Shown piece by piece: positions 12,979 to 17,268 of a stretch of DNA of 17,268 bases. The position numbers and the translations under genes were made by a program. The notes beneath the pieces were generated by a model. That model made no database searches. It had not been told where the DNA came from and saw nothing but the letters and a program-made list of their open reading frames with translations. Where the stretch lies: positions 1-17,268 of the forward strand of contig CAYGTR010000053.1 of NCBI GenBank assembly GCA_964352855.1, in the 5' to 3' direction. The DNA comes from Litorimonas sp964352855. Lineage in GTDB: Bacteria > Pseudomonadota > Alphaproteobacteria > Caulobacterales > Maricaulaceae. The first letter of the stretch is position 1; the number at the start of each line of letters is the position of its first letter.

Positions 12979-13026
12979 ATGAACATTTTACGAGGTTCAA
13001 AAAATTGAATCTTTTTTGCAGGAGCT

Positions 13027-14187
13027 TTGATAATTACCGCAGAAGTCGTCCATAAGTTGAATTCTTTAGGCTTTGCCAAGCCTGAATCAGAGACACGCGT
13101 GGTCGTTGCGATGAGTGGCGGCGTGGATAGTTCTGTCTGCGCGGCCCTGCTCGCGCGTGAGGGCTATGACGTGGTGGGCGTGACGCTTCAGCTCTATGAT
13201 CATGGGGCGGCCATTCAAAAAGCCAAGGCCTGTTGCGCCGGGCAAGATATCTATGACGCGCAGCGCGTTGCCGAAATGATGGACTTCCCACATTATGTTC
13301 TCGATTATGAAAGCAATTTCAAAGAGAGCGTAATCGATGATTTTGCCGATACTTATCTCAAAGGGTCAACACCAATTCCGTGTGTGCGGTGTAATCAGAC
13401 AGTCAAATTCCGTGACCTCTTGCAAGTCGCCAAAGATCTCGACGCTGATTGCATGGCAACCGGCCATTATATCCGACGCATAGACGGGCCTGACGGGCCG
13501 GAGCTGCACCGTGCCTATGATGGCGGGAAAGACCAGAGCTATTTCCTGTTCGCGACCACACGCGAGCAATTGGACTTCTTGCGCTTCCCGCTCGGGCATA
13601 TGGATAAATCGGAAACACGAAAGCTCGCGGTCGAGATGGGCCTGAACGTCGCTGCCAAACCCGACAGCCAAGATATCTGCTTTGTCCCAACAGGCAAATA
13701 TACGGATGTGATCGAAAAACTTCGTCCCCATGCGGCCAAGCCAGGCAATATCGTCCATATGGACGGGACCGTTCTGGGGCAGCATCGCGGTGTGATGTAT
13801 TACACAATCGGCCAACGCCGAGGTCTCGGCCTGCCAGATGGGTCGGGTGCTGAGCCCCTCTTCGTGGTGAATATCGAAGCGGATAAAGGTGAGGTTATTG
13901 TCGGACCGCGCGAAGCACTAGAAGGGACAAAGCTATGGCTGACGGATATCAACTGGATCGGCCAAGGCGAATTTGGCCCAGAGCTCGACGGCACGCCGAT
14001 CAAAGTCAAAGTCCGCTCAACACGGCCGCCGGCACCGGCGCATCTGCGCCTATCGGGCAATCATATCATTGTGGAACTGGACGCACCGGATATGGGACTC
14101 TCCCCCGGTCAAGCCTGTGTCTTCTACGCCGACGATGAGGCCGCAGCCCGGACTCTGGGGGGAGGGTGGATAACTCGCACGGAATAG
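13027..14187 (+). CDS. mnmA: tRNA-specific 2-thiouridylase MnmA
   Basis: 386 residues if begun at TTG 13027. It sulphurates U34 of tRNA-Lys, -Glu and -Gln in the s2U pathway. PP-loop SGGVDSS (30-36), CVRCN with catalytic Cys119, the ATGHY stretch, DQSYFLF and DSQDICFV with the second catalytic Cys218 are all present, as is the C-terminal beta domain ending WITRTE. No ATG start exists: the frame opens after a stop at 13006, and the first start codons are TTG 13027, only two bases after AGGAG, and TTG 13057, which gives the more typical beginning (M)NSLGF. The exact N-terminus is therefore uncertain by about ten residues. The upstream region is shared with sciP and rich in CtrA and CcrM sites. 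Confidence 0.93.
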   Translation: MIITAEVVHKLNSLGFAKPESETRVVVAMSGGVDSSVCAALLAREGYDVVGVTLQLYDHGAAIQKAKACCAGQDIYDAQRVAEMMDFPHYVLDYESNFKESVIDDFADTYLKGSTPIPCVRCNQTVKFRDLLQVAKDLDADCMATGHYIRRIDGPDGPELHRAYDGGKDQSYFLFATTREQLDFLRFPLGHMDKSETRKLAVEMGLNVAAKPDSQDICFVPTGKYTDVIEKLRPHAAKPGNIVHMDGTVLGQHRGVMYYTIGQRRGLGLPDGSGAEPLFVVNIEADKGEVIVGPREALEGTKLWLTDINWIGQGEFGPELDGTPIKVKVRSTRPPAPAHLRLSGNHIIVELDAPDMGLSPGQACVFYADDEAAARTLGGGWITRTE

Positions 14188-14217
14188 GTTAACGTCTTTT
14201 CGCTGGGAGCAACCTAT
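14184..14217 (+). promoter_or_regulatory. Intercistronic hairpin between mnmA and the dodecin gene
   Basis: ATAGGTT at 14184-14190, overlapping the mnmA stop codon, pairs with AACCTAT at 14211-14217; GG/CC extends it past a bulged A. The 20-base loop is long and there is no T-run. It ends just before the dodecin ribosome site and may attenuate or stabilise the downstream message. Confidence 0.4.
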
Positions 14218-14233
14218 CCAACGGAGAGAGACT

Positions 14234-14437
14234 ATGGCCATTATGAAATCCATCGAAGTGATGAGTGAGTCTGAAAAATCGTTCGAAGACGCCATTCAAA
14301 ACGCAATCAGCCGCACAGCAAAGACGGTGAAACACATCAAATCCGCCAATGTCAAAAATATGAAGACAACGGTGAAAGATGATAAGATTCACAAATATCG
14401 CGTGAACGTTAAAATTACATTCCAAGTTGGCGACTAA
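14234..14437 (+). CDS. Dodecin-family protein lacking the flavin-binding residues
   Basis: 67 residues after GGAGAGAG. The fold is that of dodecin: a first strand KSIEVMSESEKSFEDAI, a helix NAISRTAKTVKHIKSA and two long strands NMKTTVKDDKIHKYRVNVKITFQV. Dodecins assemble into hollow 12-mers that bind flavins or other small molecules. In flavin dodecins a Trp precedes the second strand and a Gln lies in the third. Here the aligned positions read Ser/Ala and Arg, as in the calcium-associated SecE2-like members of mycobacteria. I therefore expect no flavin binding. It follows mnmA by 46 bases and precedes a small membrane protein. Confidence 0.85.
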   Translation: MAIMKSIEVMSESEKSFEDAIQNAISRTAKTVKHIKSANVKNMKTTVKDDKIHKYRVNVKITFQVGD

Positions 14438-14440
14438 TCA

Positions 14441-14470
14441 CAAGGGTGGAGTATGTCATGCTCCACCTTG
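14441..14470 (+). terminator. Hairpin after the dodecin gene
   Basis: CAAGGTGGAG-type arm 14441-14451 (one bulged G) pairs with CTCCACCTTG at 14461-14470 around a 9-base loop. No T-run follows; probable 3' end or processing hairpin. Confidence 0.45.
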
Positions 14471-14489
14471 CACATTTGAGAGTGGTCAC

Positions 14490-14508
14490 TATCTCTAAAT
14501 AAGAGATA
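14490..14508. promoter_or_regulatory. Short dyad TATCTCT/AGAGATA
   Basis: A perfect 7-bp inverted repeat with a 5-base AT spacer lies 18 bases upstream of the small membrane protein start, just before its ribosome site. Possible operator or small mRNA hairpin. Confidence 0.35.
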
Positions 14509-14525
14509 ATAGCATTGGAGACATT

Positions 14526-14696
14526 ATGAACGACACAATTGCCGTTCTTATTGTAGTCGGCTTAGCCATTGCATTCTTTGGCTTGTGGACATTCAACAAT
14601 AAGCAAAAACGCAAATTCGAAGAAGAGCAGCGCGCCCGCAAACGCGAGATCGCAGAATTAAAAGCCAAAGCGGCGAAAAAGACACCCTCTGATTAA
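14526..14696 (+). CDS. Small single-pass membrane protein with charged helical tail
   Basis: 56 residues, with GGAG five bases before ATG 14526. Residues 4-23 are a hydrophobic span (IAVLIVVGLAIAFFGLWTF) and residues 25-54 are a strongly charged Lys/Glu/Arg helix likely to form a coiled coil in the cytoplasm (KRKFEEEQRARKREIAELKA). I know no named family. Coding is supported by the ribosome site, the sharp hydrophobic/charged design and the clean stop. It shares its strand with mnmA and the dodecin gene and faces the convergent SulP gene 13 bases away. Confidence 0.7.
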   Translation: MNDTIAVLIVVGLAIAFFGLWTFNNKQKRKFEEEQRARKREIAELKAKAAKKTPSD

Positions 14697-14709
14697 TCGG
14701 AATGGATGT

Positions 14710-16353
14710 TTAATGCCCGCCCCCAAAGGCACCTGTGACGACGTCATAATCCGTGGCGACCTGATATTCCGGATCATCATCTGAATCGACAATGAGCTGC
14801 CCCGCTTTGTTCAGAAGCGCATGACAATCCCGTGTCAAATGGCGCAGCTGTAATGTCTTGCCTTCCGCTTCATATTTGCCGGCCAACATTTCAATGGCTT
14901 GCAACGCCGATTGATCGACCACACGCGAGTCATTGAAATCCACAATCACCAAATCCGGATCGGTCTTTGGGGTGAACAATTCATTGAACCCTTCAACAGA
15001 GCCAAAGAAAAGCGGGCCTTCAATTTTATAGATTTTCTGTTCGTCCGTTTCTTCGATATCGGCATCAATCCGGCGGGCATTATTCCATGCATAAGCCAGC
15101 GCAGAAATAATCACACCGACGATGACGGCGACAGCGAGGTCGTGCCAGACAGTGACTAATGTCACGATAATAATCACCAAAGCATCGGTCAGCGGGATAC
15201 GCCGCATAATCGTCAGCGATTGCCAGGCAAAGGTGCCGATCACGACCATGAACATCACACCGACCAAGGCCGCCAGTGGTATTTGTTCAATCAGAGACGA
15301 GCCGAACAAAATAAAGGCCAAGAGGAAAAGCGCTGCCGCAATCCCAGATAAACGCGTGCGCGCACCTGATTTCATATTAATCATGGATTGGCCAATCATT
15401 GCACAACCACCCATGCCGCCGAAAAAGCCTGTGACAGTATTGGCCACGCCCTGGGCGACACATTCTTGCGAGGCACCGCCGCGCTCTTCTTTAATTTCCC
15501 CCACCAAATTCAATGTCAGCAGGCTTTCAATTAATCCAATCGCGGCCAAAATAAGCGCGTAAGGGAAAATAATTTCCAAGGTCTCAAGGTTAAGCGGCAC
15601 GCTCGGAATATGTAAACTCGGCAAGCCGCCTTTGATGGAGGCCATATCGCCAACAGTTTGCACGTCAAGGCTGAGACCTAAAACAATCGCCGTGACAATC
15701 CCAATACCGACAAGAGGCGCAGGCAAGGCCTTCGTGACCTTTGGGGCCGCCCAAATGAGGAACATGGTCAAACCCACCAAGCCCAACATCAAAATTAACG
15801 GCGTACCGCTCAGCCATGTGCCTTCGAGAATATGGAAGGGCCCGTAATGTTCACCCGGAATACGCTCAGGCGGCGCAGATTGAAATTGAGAGAGCTGCGC
15901 CATGCCAATAACAATGGCGAGGCCGTTGACAAAACCGAGCATCACAGGATGCGGCACCAATCGGATGAATTTACCCAAACGGAACACCCCTGCCCCGATT
16001 TGCATAATGCCCATCAATACGACCGTCGCGAAAAGATATTCCACACCGTGATCGGCGACCAGCGCTACCATCACAACCGCCAAAGCGCCCGTGGCGCCTG
16101 AAATCATACCCGGGCGTCCGCCCATGACGGCCGTAATTAATCCAACGATAAAAGCCGCGTAAAGCCCAACCAAAGGTTCCACACCCGCGACAAAGGCAAA
16201 AGCAATCGCTTCGGGGACAAGAGCGAGCGCCACTGTCAGGCCAGCCAGAACCTCAATCTTAATCCGATTAGGGGTAAAGGTCAGCGGGCCGGAGCGACTG
16301 CGCGACGGAATAGAAATGCGATCGGCAAAGGCCGAGAGGCTTGAACGTATCAT
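14710..16353 (-). CDS. SulP-family anion transporter with STAS domain
   Basis: 547 residues from the ATG whose complement is at 16351-16353 (product MIRSSLSAFADRIS...); the frame stays open to 16452 but the extra 33 residues are Arg-rich and unlike the family. About ten to twelve hydrophobic spans follow. They include the SulP signatures VPEAIAFAFVAGVEPLVGLYAAF, GGRPGMISGATGA, and GGMGGCAMIGQSMINMKSGARTRLSG. The last 110 or so residues (from about 435) are a STAS regulatory domain, with VIVDFNDSRVVDQSALQAIEML resembling the Ser-containing switch loop of anti-sigma-antagonist folds. The family moves sulphate, bicarbonate or dicarboxylates; the substrate is not readable here. A structured leader lies upstream. 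Confidence 0.9.
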   Translation of the reverse strand: MIRSSLSAFADRISIPSRSRSGPLTFTPNRIKIEVLAGLTVALALVPEAIAFAFVAGVEPLVGLYAAFIVGLITAVMGGRPGMISGATGALAVVMVALVADHGVEYLFATVVLMGIMQIGAGVFRLGKFIRLVPHPVMLGFVNGLAIVIGMAQLSQFQSAPPERIPGEHYGPFHILEGTWLSGTPLILMLGLVGLTMFLIWAAPKVTKALPAPLVGIGIVTAIVLGLSLDVQTVGDMASIKGGLPSLHIPSVPLNLETLEIIFPYALILAAIGLIESLLTLNLVGEIKEERGGASQECVAQGVANTVTGFFGGMGGCAMIGQSMINMKSGARTRLSGIAAALFLLAFILFGSSLIEQIPLAALVGVMFMVVIGTFAWQSLTIMRRIPLTDALVIIIVTLVTVWHDLAVAVIVGVIISALAYAWNNARRIDADIEETDEQKIYKIEGPLFFGSVEGFNELFTPKTDPDLVIVDFNDSRVVDQSALQAIEMLAGKYEAEGKTLQLRHLTRDCHALLNKAGQLIVDSDDDPEYQVATDYDVVTGAFGGGH

Positions 16354-16528
16354 GAGTGTCCCAGATGATGTCGTTATAAATTTATCTTTATAAGTTGCGC
16401 GGCGGTTAGCGCGTCTGACCCTATTGTTCAAGACGCAATGGCGGCGCGGCATCAGCCTGGTCTCTATCTCATCTTATATGTCTCTCATGTCTTTCGTTTT
16501 ATATCTTATCTTATATTTGGATTGATTT

Positions 16529-16653
16529 GGAAAATTGGGCGTCCGTGTGGTTGTGACGTTACAGGTTCGGAAACCTAGGCAGCTAAAATTGGTTTTCGTA
16601 ACCCCACGCATTTTCTTTCGAAAATGCTGGACCACACGGGAATATGTTTTTCC
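16529..16653 (-). ncRNA. Candidate structured RNA with a three-way junction, upstream of SulP
   Basis: Helices on the minus strand: P1, 9 bp, pairs 16631-16639 with 16543-16551 (CCGTGTGGT/ACCACACGG). P2, 8 bp, 16608-16627, is closed by a GAAA tetraloop. P3 pairs 16598-16607 with 16553-16562 (GTG and GTTAC pairings around a 2x2 loop). P4, 5 bp, 16563-16576, stacks directly on P3 with a TCCG loop. P2 and P3 abut without spacer and only one base separates P3 from P1. A further GGAAAA/TTTTCC pairing (16648-16653 with 16529-16534) may close the whole. GNRA and UNCG-type loops occur only in the minus-strand reading, which favours that strand. The 3' end lies about 175 bases before the SulP ATG. Whether it is a cis element or an independent RNA is open. 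Confidence 0.6.
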
Positions 16654-16832
16654 GCTGACGGCCCTGCACACCTTTTGAGTGGACATAGCGCGCATCAGGC
16701 CGCTTCCCTTTGGAACCCGTTACAGTCCCAAGCTTTCACGACGCATATCCTCCACTCTCCTAAACCAACGTACGCTTAGGCCCGTGAGAGCGGAACGAGT
16801 CCAGATTAACAGATAAATTCAGGGTGCGGATC

Positions 16833-16887
16833 AAAAGCCGTGCTTTTTCGATAAGCGATTGAAAATTCTGAAATTTAAAAATCAGAA
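16833..16887 (-). terminator. Weak terminator hairpins after the DUF3617-like gene
   Basis: TTCTGA/TCAGAA (16882-16887 with 16866-16871) lies 18 bases past the stop on the minus strand and is followed by TTTTC. A second stem AAAAGC/GCTTTT with a 3-base loop lies at 16833-16847. Both are short and AT-rich. Confidence 0.45.
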
Positions 16888-16905
16888 AACGTGGATTAAA
16901 TCCGA

Positions 16906-17268
16906 TTAATAGGGCGAAATGCCTTCGGGCGGTGTCCAATCGGCAGGGCATGCCTTTATCCGTTTGACGTCAGTTGTCACCGTAATCGGCGGGCCGCCCA
17001 TAGGGGATTGCGCCACAGCCTTTACGTCATATTGCGTCGCCGCATAATTGGCCGAGAGATTACCCGACAGAGGAAAGCCCAATCCCGTATTGGAGCAGGA
17101 CACATCGGCAGATGCTTTGCCGCCGCCAAAACTGATGTTTGAAACATCACAGCTTCCTTCGCTGACCAAAGCCTCGACGAGTTGTGACAGCGTGCGGCTG
17201 TTATCACCTTCAAAAATGCAATATTGATAGTCTTCGGCGTGGATCTGTTGCGGCCCGATTTTGACAAT
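16906..17268 (-). CDS. DUF3617-like exported protein, C-terminal part (cut at window edge)
   Basis: 120 codons are visible from the right edge to TAA at 16906-16908. The frame is continuous with the edge, so the internal TTG at 17169 is not the start. The pattern fits DUF3617 proteins: YQYCIFEGDNSRTLSQLV, a Cys in GSCDVSNISFGGG, a second Cys in ASADVSCSNTG, then an alternating beta region LSGNLSANYAATQYDVKAV and PITVTTDVKRIKACP with a last Cys. Members are small secreted proteins of unknown function, and paired Cys suit the periplasm. The signal peptide would be outside the window. The family call is from pattern memory only. Confidence 0.65.
   Translation of the reverse strand: MVKIGPQQIHAEDYQYCIFEGDNSRTLSQLVEALVSEGSCDVSNISFGGGKASADVSCSNTGLGFPLSGNLSANYAATQYDVKAVAQSPMGGPPITVTTDVKRIKACPADWTPPEGISPY

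Larger units (their letters stand above)
12818..13011. promoter_or_regulatory. Cluster of six CcrM (GANTC) sites
   Basis: GANTC occurs at 12818, 12863, 12910, 12923, 12942 and 13007, six times in 194 bases against less than one expected by chance. The cluster lies in the divergent sciP-mnmA promoter region and would be methylation-sensitive as replication passes. Confidence 0.65.
16354..16905 (-). other. 552-base gap upstream of the SulP gene
   Basis: No credible protein gene is seen in this stretch. It holds, leftwards from the DUF3617 stop, weak terminator hairpins at 16833-16887, the candidate structured RNA at 16529-16653, an AT-rich stretch with repeated TCTTAT words at about 16470-16520, and a 6-bp stem GCGTCT/AGACGC at 16411-16416 and 16431-16436 close to the SulP start. 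The whole region is oriented as a long SulP leader or an independent RNA gene plus promoter. Confidence 0.5.

Noticed and set aside
12749..13026. Possible replication origin because of AT-rich DNA with CtrA and GANTC sites
   Set aside because: No DnaA boxes (TTATCCACA-like) were seen and the usual origin neighbours are absent; a cell-cycle promoter explains the sites.
13366..13815. Long leftward frames inside mnmA (149, 134 and 69 residues)
   Set aside because: Antisense shadows of a well-conserved gene, with no ribosome site or motif.
15122..15562. 146-residue rightward frame within the SulP gene
   Set aside because: Antisense shadow of conserved transmembrane coding sequence.
16563..16576. 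AGGTTCGGAAACCT considered as a tRNA or tmRNA T-arm
   Set aside because: It lacks the TTCGANTCC loop pattern and no acceptor, D or anticodon arms fit around it; no tmRNA tag sequence was found.
16474..16695. Leftward 73-residue frame over the SulP leader
   Set aside because: No recognised motif and unusual composition; it coincides with the paired arms of the candidate RNA, which explains the sequence better.
16720..16746. Leftward 8-codon mini-frame (MRRESLGL) after a GGAGGAT purine run, upstream of the candidate RNA
   Set aside because: The ribosome-site spacing is poor and such short frames are expected by chance; kept only as a possible leader peptide.

Overview
The window looks like chromosomal DNA from an alphaproteobacterium of the Caulobacterales / Hyphomonadaceae / Maricaulales type. 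The evidence is a CpdR response regulator, a SciP (DUF1153) CtrA inhibitor, CtrA-like boxes (TTAA-N7-TTAA/C), clustered CcrM sites (GANTC), a PraR-like XRE regulator and a ROSE-type RNA thermometer in front of an Hsp20 gene. No tRNA, rRNA, insertion sequence, phage gene or CRISPR array was seen. Gene density is high and most genes have recognisable families.

Layout. (1) 1-1967: the end of a leucine-catabolism operon, with the biotinyl C-terminus of a carboxylase (probably 3-methylcrotonyl-CoA carboxylase), isovaleryl-CoA dehydrogenase and a MaoC-type hydratase. (2) 2143-2847: a MinD/FlhG-like protein without a P-loop, preceded by two CtrA-like boxes. (3) 2927-4477: a tight three-gene unit of a secreted six-EF-hand protein, an ECF sigma factor and a single-pass membrane protein that is probably its anti-sigma factor. 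(4) 4481-6402: a thioesterase and a ketopantoate reductase, divergently transcribed. (5) 6409-7210: an Hsp20 gene read leftwards, with a good heat-shock promoter and a three-hairpin ROSE-like leader. (6) 7211-9476: a methyltransferase-like lipoprotein, an SCP2 protein and an alpha/beta hydrolase. (7) 9480-11876, minus strand: an inositol-monophosphatase/HisN-type phosphatase, a PraR-like regulator behind an almost perfect sigma-54 promoter, and an N-formylglutamate amidohydrolase.

(8) 12045-13026: a cell-cycle island. cpdR and sciP converge on one bidirectional terminator. The sciP-mnmA intergenic region carries two CtrA-like boxes and six GANTC sites. (9) 13027-14696: mnmA with a non-ATG start, a dodecin lacking the flavin-binding residues, and a 56-residue single-pass membrane protein. 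(10) 14710-17268, minus strand: a SulP-type anion transporter with a STAS domain, a long leader that can fold into a compact three-way-junction RNA, and the C-terminal part of a DUF3617-like protein cut by the window edge.

The strongest undescribed or unusual signals are the candidate structured RNA upstream of the SulP gene (about 16529-16653), the CtrA/CcrM-dense sciP-mnmA region next to cpdR, the EF-hand/ECF/anti-sigma unit, the CtrA-box-preceded MinD-like pseudo-ATPase, and the sigma-54 promoter of the PraR-like regulator. All of these are read from sequence alone, with no database search or folding calculation.
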